Assembly: GCF_900143525.1 (NCBI RefSeq)
Contig: NZ_FREZ01000007.1
Span: 172,324 to 236,323, forward strand
Source: Ruegeria sp. Alg231-54
Lineage (GTDB): Bacteria > Pseudomonadota > Alphaproteobacteria > Rhodobacterales > Rhodobacteraceae
Direction: 5' to 3'
Length of the DNA stretch: 64,000 nucleotides
In this document: one piece after another, positions 18,227 to 26,570 of the stretch
How positions within the stretch are numbered: the stretch's first letter is position 1
Layout of the letters: every line of letters begins with the position of its first letter
Notes under the pieces: generated by a model
What the model saw: only the letters and a program-made list of their open reading frames with translations
Database searches by the model: none
Told to the model about the DNA's origin: nothing
Program-made: the position numbers and the translations under genes

Positions 18227-19684
18227 TTACCCGTCAGAGGCGGATGTATCAGGCTCGGTTTCGGTATCCGTCGCGTCGGGCGCACTTACGTTCTCACTGG
18301 GCAGGACTCCGTTTTCCCAAACGCCGGTTTCTTCCAGGCCATTGGCATAACGCATCGTGCCATTGCCGTGGCGTTTGTTATCCAGAAAGGTGCCTTCGTA
18401 CACGTCACCGGTAGCATAAGTTGCCACACCCTGACCACTGATTTTGCCTTCGGCCCAGCCGCCGGTATAGCTGAATCCGCGTGGGGTCTTTATAGTTCCC
18501 TCGCCGTGACGCTGACCGTCTTGGAAATCACCTTCATAGGATGTTCCGTCCGGAAAGGTCGCCTTGCCTTTGCCCTGACGCGCGCCATCTACCCAGTCGC
18601 CTTCGTACCGATACCCGTTCGCGAATGTCAGAACGCCCGTGCCATGGCTCAGGCCGTTCTTGAACTTCCCTTGGTAAACAACACCGTTGGGATACGTGGC
18701 TTTGCCGTTGCCCTCAAAGATGCCAGCCGTCCATTCGCCGTCATAAACGGTGCCATCCGGATAGGTCTGAACGCCTTTGCCGTGCGGCAGATCTGCGCTG
18801 AAATCACCGGTATAGGTCGCGCCGTCAGGATAGGTGACCTCACCCAGCCCTTCGATCTGGCCGTCCACCCATTCGCCGGTGTAATCAAACCCGTCGGTCC
18901 CAAGAAAGCGTCCTTTTCCATGGCGGCGGTCATCGGCATATTCGCCCTCATAAGTCGCGCCGTTGGCATAGGTGGCCTTGCCATTGCCCTGACGGCGCCC
19001 ATCAACCAGATCGCCCTCGTAAAGGTCGCCATTGGCCTGCAACAAGCGGCCCTTGCCGGTCATGCGGTCCTGAGACCAATCACCGGTATATGTCATGCCA
19101 TCCGGAACGGTCAGAGTACCCTGGCCATCGCGCAGGCCGTTGTTGATTTGCCCTTCGTAGACGCTGCCTTGCGTCGAGGTGATTTTGCCCTCGCCGTGCT
19201 TGACGCCATCCTTCCAGTCGCCATCGTAGACGTAACCGCTGGGGTCGGTCAGAACGCCTTTGCCGTGATAGCGGGCGTCTTTGAAGCTGCCCTCGTATTG
19301 GACGCCGTTGGTGTATTTAGCAACTCCGGTTCCGTTGATCGATCCATCGGCCCAATCCCCCTCATAGCTGCCGCCGTCGGGGTAGATGATCTTGCCCTGT
19401 CCCTCGGGTTGCCCCTTCGCGAACATCCCCTCATAGACCGAGCCGTTGACATAGCGCGCTATGCCGTTGCCCTGAATTTCGCCTTCGACCCATTCGCCGA
19501 CATATTCGAACCCGTTCGGCAGGCGGTAAGTGCCCTCGCCGTGGCGCAGGCCGTTCAGGAAAGTGCCCTCGTACACGCCGCCAACATCATCATCCGCAAC
19601 GATAACCTGCCCGTCCTGCGCAAAGGCGGATGTGGCCAGCAAAGCCATCGCCGTGGCGGCCAAAGAAATGCGGATAGCGTTCAT
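18227..19684 (-). CDS. Exported MORN-repeat protein (18 full repeats)
   Basis: 485 residues: a signal peptide (ATAMALLATSAFAQ cleavage region), then 18 complete MORN repeats of exactly 23 residues (pattern Y-x-G-x-W/F-x-x-G-x-x-x-G-x-G) and a partial 19th, ending in an acidic tail (DATDTETEPDTSASDG). From repeat 9 on, HGxG and Q/E-GxG types alternate strictly, a 46-residue super-repeat. MORN repeats make long beta-sheets and bind lipids or proteins. Bacterial members are of unknown role; an envelope scaffold is a guess. Long antisense frames here are by-products of the repeat. Confidence 0.92.
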   Translation of the reverse strand: MNAIRISLAATAMALLATSAFAQDGQVIVADDDVGGVYEGTFLNGLRHGEGTYRLPNGFEYVGEWVEGEIQGNGIARYVNGSVYEGMFAKGQPEGQGKIIYPDGGSYEGDWADGSINGTGVAKYTNGVQYEGSFKDARYHGKGVLTDPSGYVYDGDWKDGVKHGEGKITSTQGSVYEGQINNGLRDGQGTLTVPDGMTYTGDWSQDRMTGKGRLLQANGDLYEGDLVDGRRQGNGKATYANGATYEGEYADDRRHGKGRFLGTDGFDYTGEWVDGQIEGLGEVTYPDGATYTGDFSADLPHGKGVQTYPDGTVYDGEWTAGIFEGNGKATYPNGVVYQGKFKNGLSHGTGVLTFANGYRYEGDWVDGARQGKGKATFPDGTSYEGDFQDGQRHGEGTIKTPRGFSYTGGWAEGKISGQGVATYATGDVYEGTFLDNKRHGNGTMRYANGLEETGVWENGVLPSENVSAPDATDTETEPDTSASDG

Positions 19685-19831
19685 GGTTTTTCCTGCCTTG
19701 CCCGGTTGTCACGTTTTAAAGCAAAACTAAGATACCCGTGCGGACAGAGCAACGTGTTTTGCCGCATTTGACTTTCACTCGCGGTGCGATCTGCTAAATG
19801 GCATTAGGACTGACGAGGGCAAGAGGGCAGC

Positions 19832-21490
19832 ATGGCCAACCGTTTCCGCATTACTCTGGCACAACTCAATCCCATTGTTGGGGACATCCAAGGCAATTTG
19901 GACAAGGCGCTTGCGGCGTGGAAGCAGGGGCGTGAAGCTGGTGCCGACCTTGTGGCTTTCCCCGAAATGTTCATTACCGGTTACAACACCCAGGACCTGG
20001 TGATGAAGCCGGTGTTCCACCAAGCGGCCATGGCAGCGGTTCAGTCGCTGGCTGCGCAATGTGCCGATGGACCCGCCATAGCAATTGGCGGTCCGTGGAC
20101 AGAAGACGGTAAGCTTTTCAACGCCTACCTGATCCTCAAGGGCGGTCGCATCGGCAGCAAGGTGCTGAAACATCACTTGCCGAATGAAACCGTGTTCGAC
20201 GAGGTGCGCCTGTACGACGCGGGCCCGTTGGGGGGGCCGTACTCGGTTGGCAACTCGCGGATCGGTAGCCCGATTTGCGAAGACAGCTGGCACCCGGATG
20301 TTTCGGAAACACTGGAAGAAACCGGGGCCGAGTTTCTGCTGATCCCCAATGGTTCACCTTACTTTCGCAACAAATATGATGTGCGCCTGAACCATATGGT
20401 CGCCCGTGTGGTCGAGACCGGTTTACCGCTGATCTATCTGAACATGGTGGGCGGTCAGGACGATCAGGTTTTTGATGGCGCGACTTTCGGCCTGAATCCG
20501 GGCGGAGAACTGGCCTTTCGAATGCCGGTCTTCGATGAGGCCGTAACACATGTCGATTTGGAGCGCGGTGATGAGGGTTGGCGTATTGTGCCTGCTGAAG
20601 TTGTGCCGCAGCCGGATGAATGGGAGCAGGACTATCACGCTATGGTCCAATCCCTGCGCGATTACATGGGCAAGACCGGCTTCAAAAAGGCGTTGTTGGG
20701 GCTATCGGGTGGAGTGGACTCGGCGTTGGTCGCGGCAATTGCCGTTGACGCAATCGGTGCGGAAAACGTCCGTTGCGTGATGCTTCCGTCGGAATACACC
20801 AGCCAGGCCTCGCTGGATGACGCCGAAGCCGTCGCCAAGGCGCTGGGCGTACATTACGACTATGTTCCGATCTCGGATAGTCGGGCGGCGGTGACAGACA
20901 CTCTTGCACCTTTGTTTGCCGGGCTCGAGGCGGATTTGACCGAGGAAAACGTCCAATCCCGCCTGCGCGGTTTGCTGCTGATGGCGATCTCGAACAAGTT
21001 TGGTGAAATGCTGCTGACCACGGGCAACAAGTCCGAGGTAGCCGTGGGTTACGCGACCATCTATGGCGACATGAATGGCGGCTATAACCCGATCAAGGAT
21101 CTGTATAAAACGCGCGTGTTCGAAACATGCCGCTGGCGCAATGCCAATCACCGTGACTGGATGATGGGCCCCGAAGGTGAGGTGATCCGACCGTCGGTCA
21201 TCGATAAACCCCCCAGTGCCGAGCTGCGCGAAGACCAGAAAGACAGTGACAGCCTGCCGGACTACCCGGAACTGGACGCGATCCTGGAAATCCTGGTCGA
21301 CCGCGATGGCTCGATCGCTGATTGCGAAGCAGCAGGATTCGAAGCAGATGTCGCCCGTCGCGTAGAGCATCTGATCTATATCAGCGAATACAAGCGGTTC
21401 CAGTCCGCACCAGGCACGCGCTTGACCAAGCGAGCCTTCTGGTTGGATCGCAGATACCCGATTGTGAATCGTTGGCGTGATCGGTCTTGA
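19832..21490 (+). CDS. nadE: NAD+ synthase, glutamine-hydrolysing
   Basis: Final step of NAD synthesis: amidates deamido-NAD with ATP, taking ammonia from glutamine. The N-terminal nitrilase-type glutaminase domain has the triad Glu45 (AFPEMF), Lys113 (LKHHLPN) and Cys149 (GSPICEDSW). The C-terminal synthetase begins with the ATP loop LSGGVDSALV near residue 293. 552 residues is the normal two-domain bacterial form. A GAGGGCAAGAGGG purine-rich ribosome region precedes the ATG. Confidence 0.97.
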   Translation: MANRFRITLAQLNPIVGDIQGNLDKALAAWKQGREAGADLVAFPEMFITGYNTQDLVMKPVFHQAAMAAVQSLAAQCADGPAIAIGGPWTEDGKLFNAYLILKGGRIGSKVLKHHLPNETVFDEVRLYDAGPLGGPYSVGNSRIGSPICEDSWHPDVSETLEETGAEFLLIPNGSPYFRNKYDVRLNHMVARVVETGLPLIYLNMVGGQDDQVFDGATFGLNPGGELAFRMPVFDEAVTHVDLERGDEGWRIVPAEVVPQPDEWEQDYHAMVQSLRDYMGKTGFKKALLGLSGGVDSALVAAIAVDAIGAENVRCVMLPSEYTSQASLDDAEAVAKALGVHYDYVPISDSRAAVTDTLAPLFAGLEADLTEENVQSRLRGLLLMAISNKFGEMLLTTGNKSEVAVGYATIYGDMNGGYNPIKDLYKTRVFETCRWRNANHRDWMMGPEGEVIRPSVIDKPPSAELREDQKDSDSLPDYPELDAILEILVDRDGSIADCEAAGFEADVARRVEHLIYISEYKRFQSAPGTRLTKRAFWLDRRYPIVNRWRDRS

Positions 21491-21773
21491 GCTGAAACCA
21501 CGCGTATTTTTTAAGTCTCCGATCGTTTCCAAAAATGGTGCTTGATGGCACACTTTTGTTCATTGTCCCTATGGCGGGGGCAGTGCGTATCTAGATTCGG
21601 CTTAGGCCTTTTGACACGCTTGAAATCTGGACATTTTTCTGACACATTTTAGCTTAATTGCCGCCTCATGTGGGGCAGATGCGGCGCATTCTTAAGTGCC
21701 TCGGTGTTTATGAGCGAGTTTTGTTTGTTACGCATCATGAATTGCGTGTCTGTGTTAACGATTTGGTGTGAAA

Positions 21774-22058
21774 ATGCGTGAGCAATACGATAGACCACTC
21801 CACTCGCCACTTCCGTGGCGTTCGATGGAAACCATGGGTCATGAACTAGACGAAGATCAGGTTGATTCTGCCATTGCCGACCTTTTGGGGGCTGAGATGC
21901 CGTCAGAGCAAAAATCGGAACCAGCGGAATCTGTGGCCTCTTCGGTTCTGCCTGAACTGCCTTCACAAGAAAGCATGGGTGAAGATTTGTCCGGCAACGA
22001 TGCCGGACTGACAGCCACATTGCGTCAGAAGTGGGCTGAACTCTGCGGCGCGGCTTAA
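21774..22058 (+). CDS. Small acidic hypothetical protein
   Basis: 94 residues from ATG 21774 (GTG 21768 is also possible). Acidic and Ser/Pro-rich in the middle (DEDQVDSAIADLLGAEM), no membrane helix or signal peptide, C-terminus ATLRQKWAELCGAA likely helical. No family recognised. It stands alone between nadE and the FAD oxidoreductase. The 283 bp before it are AT-richer than the flanks and hold no other gene I can support. Confidence 0.5.
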   Translation: MREQYDRPLHSPLPWRSMETMGHELDEDQVDSAIADLLGAEMPSEQKSEPAESVASSVLPELPSQESMGEDLSGNDAGLTATLRQKWAELCGAA

Positions 22059-22082
22059 CGGCCTGGACCTGTTCAATCCAAC

Positions 22083-22198
22083 AGTGCCACAGATCATTCT
22101 GGCACTATAACCACAGCTTGTGAAAATTGTGATCCGTGCATCAGGCGGCATGTTGCCTATTGCCTGATACCGCGCATTCATTGCAGTCCGAGCAATGA
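22083..22198 (+). promoter_or_regulatory. Three consecutive stem-loops in the leader of the FAD oxidoreductase gene
   Basis: AGTGCCA/TGGCACT (22083-22089 with 22100-22106), ATCAGGC/GCCTGAT (22140-22146 with 22162-22168) and TCATTGC/GCAATGA (22178-22184 with 22192-22198). The last ends 14 nt before the ATG and could hide the ribosome site. No known riboswitch consensus is recognised. Confidence 0.4.
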
Positions 22199-22212
22199 AG
22201 TAAGAGCGGCGG

Positions 22213-23541
22213 ATGCCCGGCCCAAAACCAACTCCTGTAGAACCTGATCTGCATCTGCCCAAGTCTGTTGACGTTGTGGTCATAGGCGGCGGGATCATCG
22301 GCGCATCAACAGCTTTAGAGCTGTCAGAGCGGGGCGCGTCGGTTTTGCTGTGCGAAAAAGGCCATATTGCGGGCGAACAAAGTTCCCGAAACTGGGGATG
22401 GGTGCGTTTGGGGCTGCGGGACCCTCGGGAAATCCCGCTCATGCTAGAAGCGCAGCAGATCTGGCAGGATCTGGATCAACGCACAGGGCGCCAAACCGGG
22501 TTTGCGCGTTCCGGCATCCTTTTTGGCGCCTCGGGGAAGCGGGATCATGCAAATCTTGAACGCTGGATGCGCCATGTTGAAGGTCTGCACACTGGCGCTC
22601 AGATGGTTTCGGGTGCTGAACTGGATGGCTTGCTGCCCGACAATCAATCGGGGTTGAAAGTTGCCCTGCACATGCCACGGGATGGACGGGCTGAACCGCA
22701 ATGGGCCGCCCCTGCGATCGCTGAAGCCGCACGAGACAAAGGGGCGTGCCTGATGACCAACTGCGCAGTGCGCAGCGTTGATGTCGAGAACGGTTATGTC
22801 TCAGGTGTGTTTACCGAACGTGGTCGGGTGGCTTGTGCACGGGTGGTTCTTGCCGGAGGCGCGTGGTCGCGGCTGTTTGCGGGCAATGCGGGGATTGACC
22901 TGCCACAGCTTAAGGTTCTCAACACGGTCTTACGCACTTCACCGGTGAACGGGCCGGAAACAGCAATATGGTCAGATGACTTCGCGATGCGAAAAAGGGC
23001 CGATGGCGGTTATTCACTTGCATCCGGGCACGAGAATACGGTTGATATTGTCCCGGATAGTTTTCGGCTTGCGCTGCAGTTTGTTTCGGCGTTCCGACAG
23101 GAATGGCGATCCCTGCGGTTCAGGCTTTCCAAGCGCTGGGCGGCAGAGGCGAGCGAAGACCGATCATGGTTGCACACCGACGTCACGCCATTCGAACATT
23201 GCCGTGTGCTGGACCCTGAGCCCTCAGCCAAGGTCCTGAGGCAGACATGGGCACGCGCGCGCAAAGGGTTCCCGGCGCTGAAGCAGGCAGAGATCGTTCA
23301 AAGCTGGGCAGGTTTAATCGACGTCACCCCGGACGCCATTCCGGTGATATCCTCAGTCGATACCATGCCGGGTATGTTCATCGCCACGGGGTTTTCAGGC
23401 CATGGATTTGGGATCGGCCCCGGAGCCGGACGTTTAATGGCTGATCTGGTTTGTGAAACGACGCCATGCGTTGATCCGGCCGCCTTTCGCCTGTCCCGAT
23501 TTACAGATGGTTCAAAGGTGCGGCCGGACCCGGGATACTAG
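22213..23541 (+). CDS. FAD-dependent oxidoreductase, DAO family
   Basis: 442 residues with an N-terminal dinucleotide loop (VVVIGGGIIGASTALEL, residues 17-33), the following FAD motif (EKGHIAGEQSSRNWGWVR) and a C-terminal FAD segment (FIATGFSGHGFGIGPGAG). This is the D-amino-acid dehydrogenase/glycine oxidase-like (DAO) family; the SSRNWGW stretch is typical of a branch common in Roseobacters. Substrate unknown, probably an amino acid or amine. No membrane helix, no partner gene. It ends 4 bp from the remnant of the converging MBL-type gene. Confidence 0.87.
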   Translation: MPGPKPTPVEPDLHLPKSVDVVVIGGGIIGASTALELSERGASVLLCEKGHIAGEQSSRNWGWVRLGLRDPREIPLMLEAQQIWQDLDQRTGRQTGFARSGILFGASGKRDHANLERWMRHVEGLHTGAQMVSGAELDGLLPDNQSGLKVALHMPRDGRAEPQWAAPAIAEAARDKGACLMTNCAVRSVDVENGYVSGVFTERGRVACARVVLAGGAWSRLFAGNAGIDLPQLKVLNTVLRTSPVNGPETAIWSDDFAMRKRADGGYSLASGHENTVDIVPDSFRLALQFVSAFRQEWRSLRFRLSKRWAAEASEDRSWLHTDVTPFEHCRVLDPEPSAKVLRQTWARARKGFPALKQAEIVQSWAGLIDVTPDAIPVISSVDTMPGMFIATGFSGHGFGIGPGAGRLMADLVCETTPCVDPAAFRLSRFTDGSKVRPDPGY

Positions 23542-23545
23542 GGAA

Positions 23546-23662
23546 CTATCCCATCATCTGATAGCTGACGGGCACAAAGCGGAACCCATCGCCACGGGGT
23601 TCAACGAAGCCGGCCGCCGGAAATGGCATGTGATAGACCATCATATGCACCAAACCTCGTAA
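23546..23662 (-). pseudogene. 3' remnant of an MBL-fold metallo-hydrolase gene
   Basis: The last ~35 codons on this strand read MVYHMPFPAAGFVEPRGDGF and on to a stop at 23546, closely resembling the C-terminus of MBL-fold hydrolases (yHfPFPg-G...G-GyrfvP). Coding likeness stops near 23650-23662, where element DNA begins. Reading through leads into nonsense. I see no N-terminal half anywhere in the window. Likely the host gene disrupted, or its end duplicated, by integration. Confidence 0.55.
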
Positions 23663-23749
23663 GCCCTCGCACTGAAAGGCGATAAAGCTAGTAAAAAAGG
23701 CAAAAGAAAACCCACGACTTCCGCAGGCCACGCATTGATTTCCGCTAGT

Positions 23750-23780
23750 GTCCGCATGTATTGTCCGCATAGCGTCCGCA
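23750..23780. repeat. Three GTCCGCA direct repeats before the integrase
   Basis: GTCCGCA at 23750-23756, 23763-23769 and 23774-23780, spaced 13 and 11 bp, close to one helical turn, ending 27 bp before the integrase start. They look like arm-type sites for the integrase or sites for a directionality factor or repressor. Confidence 0.5.
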
Positions 23781-23807
23781 CCTGAATGATGTACCGAGGA
23801 TGACGCT

Positions 23808-25094
23808 ATGACGATTAACAAGAAAACCTTTGCCGCCGCCGTGCGGAAACGTGAGGCCGGTGCGCCCACGCCCATCATATTGAGAGACACGCAGGTGGAG
23901 GGCCTTGCGCTGGCTGTGAACAAGCGCAGCGAGGCGTGGCGCTTTCAGTACAAGCCGCGCGGCACCCGCCCAGACGGCAAACGCTACCCGACCCGCACCC
24001 TCACCCTTGGCAATCACGCGGAACTGACCCTTGAGGAGGCCAGAGCCGCCGCCGTAGCCGCCAAGGCTGCGGTGCGTGGTGGTGCGGACCCGGTTGAGGA
24101 CCAACGCCGCGAGACCGCCCAGCGCGTGGCCGAACGACAGGCACAAATGACGTGCCGCGAACTGATGGACCCGTTTATGGCCGATTTCGCCGAGCGCCGT
24201 TCCAAGGCCCGCAAGGGTCGAAAGCTGGACGAGGCTTACGTGGGTTCAATCCGGCGCGGTGCCGAGCATGTCCTGAGCGCGCTGGGCGTGATGGACCTCA
24301 CACCCGACTGCATCACCATCAAGCCGCTGCGCGCCCTGTTCAGAAACCGTGCTGGGACGAACTGGAATATTCGCTACCTCGCCATCAAACGGTTCCTCGA
24401 CTACGCCGTGGCCGAGGAGATGATCGACGGCAACATCGCCCTGATGGTGGAGCGTCCTGCCACGGGTGCGGCCCGCGCGCGTGTCCTGGGCGCCGAGGAA
24501 CTGCACACGCTCTGGCAGGAGGCCGAAAACCTTGACCCGGTGCGCCGTGACTTCCTGCGCTTCATGATTTGCGTCCCGTGCCGCATCAGCGAGGGGCTGG
24601 CCCTGACATGGGACCAGATGGACGCGGACCTGACCGAATGGACCCAGCCCGACACCACGACCAAGAACGGGGTGGAACACCGCTTTGCGTTGCCGCCACA
24701 GGCGCGCGAAATCCTCGAACGTCGCCGGGAGGTCAACCCCAAGGGGCCGGTGTTCCCAAACCGGTCGGGCCGCGTGTTCGCCAGCCAGTCGAACCTGAAC
24801 CGCATCATCCATGAGGGAACGCGGAGCGTCACCGATTGGACCATTCATGATTTGAGGCGCACATTCGCCAGCTTGCTGGGCGAGAGTGGGGCCAGTTTTC
24901 CCGAGAGTGTTGTGGATGCGGTTCTGAACCACATGCAGAGCGGGACACGAGGCGGGGTTCTGGGCGTCTATCAGCGCGCGGAACGGCGCAGGGAACAAGC
25001 CGCCGTCATGATGGCGTGGGGCCGTCTCCTCGCCAGCATCATAGACCCACAGGCCGAGCGTGAGACGGATGTGGCGCTAGGGGGTTGGTCATGA
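23808..25094 (+). CDS. int: Tyrosine-type site-specific recombinase (integrase)
   Basis: 428 residues. N-terminal DUF4102-like arm-binding region (RDTQVEGLALAVNKRSEAW, residues 26-44; TLTLGNHAELTLEEAR), SAM-like core-binding domain (about 115-220) and catalytic domain with Arg259 (CRISEG), His347-x-x-Arg350 (IHDLRRTFAS), His375 (LNHMQSG) and Tyr388 (GVYQRA): the full R-H-R-H-Y set, so probably active. The P4-type integrase family usually targets gene 3' ends. The stop overlaps the next gene (ATGA). Confidence 0.95.
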   Translation: MTINKKTFAAAVRKREAGAPTPIILRDTQVEGLALAVNKRSEAWRFQYKPRGTRPDGKRYPTRTLTLGNHAELTLEEARAAAVAAKAAVRGGADPVEDQRRETAQRVAERQAQMTCRELMDPFMADFAERRSKARKGRKLDEAYVGSIRRGAEHVLSALGVMDLTPDCITIKPLRALFRNRAGTNWNIRYLAIKRFLDYAVAEEMIDGNIALMVERPATGAARARVLGAEELHTLWQEAENLDPVRRDFLRFMICVPCRISEGLALTWDQMDADLTEWTQPDTTTKNGVEHRFALPPQAREILERRREVNPKGPVFPNRSGRVFASQSNLNRIIHEGTRSVTDWTIHDLRRTFASLLGESGASFPESVVDAVLNHMQSGTRGGVLGVYQRAERRREQAAVMMAWGRLLASIIDPQAERETDVALGGWS

Positions 25095-25276
25095 CCAAGC
25101 CGAAACCCAACCCGTTCGCCAACGCCCAGCGCGTCGATACCATCGCCGAAATCATGCGCCGCCTGAAAGTGAGCCGGAAAGAGGCCGAGCGACTGGCGGC
25201 GCTGCCACCGGGTGAGGTGGGCGCGCTGGACTTCGCTGCGCTGCGTCTGCTGAACCTCGACGGGCCTGACCCCTGA
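25091..25276 (+). CDS. Small helical protein overlapping the integrase
   Basis: 61 residues from the ATG that overlaps the integrase stop. The region TIAEIMRRLKVSRKEAERLA looks like a helix-turn-helix, followed by a hydrophobic helix (ALDFAALRLLNL). Could be a DNA-binding accessory such as a directionality factor; no family recognised. Confidence 0.6.
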   Translation: MTKPKPNPFANAQRVDTIAEIMRRLKVSRKEAERLAALPPGEVGALDFAALRLLNLDGPDP

Positions 25277-25357
25277 GAGGATCACATCGAAGCGAATGCG
25301 GCCTATACGTTTGCGCGCAGCGCCCATGAGGATGCGGCACCCATCGTCAGGCAGCGG

Positions 25358-25621
25358 ATGCGCTCCGTAGGGGGTTCCACGACAAAACGCAGAGCCGCCG
25401 AGCGTATCGAACGTGCTTTCGCCATCATTGAGGAACAGGTTGGAAAGATGCCCCGGCGTGACGCCATCGACATGGCGGTGAAAGAGACGGCCCTAGCGAT
25501 TCGGAACCATGCCGCCGTGACGCACTATCACGACGCGCTCGCGCTGGGCGCTTCGCCGGATGAGGCCCGAGAGGGCATCAAACCGGGCAAGTGGACCGCC
25601 TTTAAACGGTCCCTAAAGTAA
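25358..25621 (+). CDS. Small basic hypothetical protein of the element
   Basis: 87 residues, helical throughout (AAERIERAFAIIEEQVGK; DAIDMAVKETALAIRNH), ending in a basic WTAFKRSLK. No motif recognised. It lies 81 bp after the previous gene; the intervening bases keep no convincing ribosome site, so the start is uncertain. Confidence 0.55.
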   Translation: MRSVGGSTTKRRAAERIERAFAIIEEQVGKMPRRDAIDMAVKETALAIRNHAAVTHYHDALALGASPDEAREGIKPGKWTAFKRSLK

Positions 25622-25690
25622 TTACTTTTTTACGACCGCTAAGCCTCGTCAAAACTAGCTGTATCCTTCTGCGAAAATGTCCTTTTTATG

Positions 25691-25724
25691 GGGTGTCACC
25701 AATGTCTTGAACAAGGTGACACCC
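25691..25724. promoter_or_regulatory. Paired palindromic operator before an HTH gene
   Basis: GGGTGTCACC (25691-25700) and GGTGACACCC (25715-25724) form a perfect 10-bp inverted repeat ending 1 bp before the ATG at 25726. Each arm is itself a 9-bp palindrome, GGTG(T/A)CACC, with centres 23 bp apart (two turns), a typical layout for two repressor dimers. The ribosome site (AAGGTG) lies inside the second copy, so binding would block both transcription and, in RNA, initiation. Confidence 0.55.
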
Positions 25725-25725
25725 A

Positions 25726-26028
25726 ATGCCCAAACGAACATGGAGCGAGACCCGCAACAAAGTTCCTAGCCGGGACGCCTCCTATTCCTTTCATCCCATG
25801 GCGGACTGCACAGTGGTTGAGGCTGCGGCCCTGACCCGCTGCAATCCGTCCACGATTTACCGCCTCATCAATCGGGGCGAACTGCTGGCCTACAGCTGCA
25901 ACGGCCTCACCCTGATAGAGGGCGAGAGCATCGTTGCGTTCAAAGAGCGGAACCGGATTCAACAGGGCGACATGCCCGAGATCAATGAGCCCAACGCCAC
26001 ACCGAAATCGAAAGGGGTGGCAGCATGA
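25726..26028 (+). CDS. Helix-turn-helix (excisionase/MerR-like) protein
   Basis: 100 residues. A central winged-helix motif reads VVEAAALTRCNPSTIYRLIN then RGELLAYSCNG, the layout of excisionase-type HTH_17 proteins and AlpA regulators that control satellite excision and replication. Preceded by a double palindrome, so autoregulation is plausible. The stop overlaps the next gene (ATGA). Confidence 0.7.
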   Translation: MPKRTWSETRNKVPSRDASYSFHPMADCTVVEAAALTRCNPSTIYRLINRGELLAYSCNGLTLIEGESIVAFKERNRIQQGDMPEINEPNATPKSKGVAA

Positions 26029-26279
26029 GCGCCTATATCCTACCCCTCCCCGACCCATGCCCTGAGCGCGTGTCCCGTAAGCGCGGGGCCGAACTGCTGG
26101 CCATGGCCGGGTTTGAAACCTCACCCCGTTCCCTCGAACGGTGGGACTTGCCCGTAATCCACCTGAATGGCCGAGCCACATACGACACGCGCGCCCTGTT
26201 CGCTGAGGCCCAGCGCCGCGTTGACGTTGAGGGTGCGCGCTCACTGAACATGTTCGGGAGGGATGACCACGCCGCGTGA
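26025..26279 (+). CDS. Second small HTH-like protein (MerR/AlpA type)
   Basis: 84 residues; RKRGAELLAMAGFETSPRSL and ERWDLPVIHLNGRATYDTR look like a degenerate winged helix. Starts at an ATGA overlap with the previous gene. Probably DNA-binding; partner or regulator of the element. Confidence 0.6.
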   Translation: MSAYILPLPDPCPERVSRKRGAELLAMAGFETSPRSLERWDLPVIHLNGRATYDTRALFAEAQRRVDVEGARSLNMFGRDDHAA

Positions 26280-26463
26280 GTTGGACCTCCCCGAACGCAT
26301 CAAGGCCGCGAACATGCTGGGATGCCGTCTGGTCGTCCACAGCGATAGCGAGGCCGCAGGGCTGCGTGAAGTCGCGTGCCGCCTCGAACTGCCCATGCCT
26401 CGGGTCACACTCCGACCGCTCAGCGATGTGAAGGGGGTGCCACCGTGTCACACGAACGAATAA
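26263..26463 (+). CDS. Small hypothetical protein
   Basis: 66 residues, overlapping the previous gene by 17 bp. Leu/Arg-rich (LPERIKAANMLGCRLVVHSD; LREVACRLELPMPRVTLR). No motif recognised; support is the tight packing of start and stop with both neighbours. Confidence 0.5.
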   Translation: MTTPRELDLPERIKAANMLGCRLVVHSDSEAAGLREVACRLELPMPRVTLRPLSDVKGVPPCHTNE

Positions 26464-26570
26464 GCGCCGCCCAAAAGGACGACGCCCACTCGATGCACCG
26501 TCGATCACGAAAGTGCCTCGACGGGTCCGAGAGTAGCGTGTCGCAACCCCACGACCAAGGGGGTATGTAA
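26445..26570 (+). CDS. Very small hypothetical protein (41 aa)
   Basis: GTG start at 26445 inside the end of the previous gene, stop TAA (26568-26570) overlapping the next ATG as TAATG. Hydrophilic (SHERISAAQKDDAHSMHRRS). A GGGGG purine stretch lies about 8 bp upstream. Supported only by the overlap pattern. Confidence 0.35.
   Translation: MSHERISAAQKDDAHSMHRRSRKCLDGSESSVSQPHDQGGM

Noticed and set aside
18368..19771. 467-codon open frame on the + strand
   Set aside because: Antisense to the MORN gene; the repeat's codon pattern keeps the opposite frame open. The product has no domain and no ribosome site.
22083..22212. Glycine riboswitch before the DAO-family gene
   Set aside because: The stems do not show the conserved glycine-riboswitch core; only an unnamed structured leader is reported.
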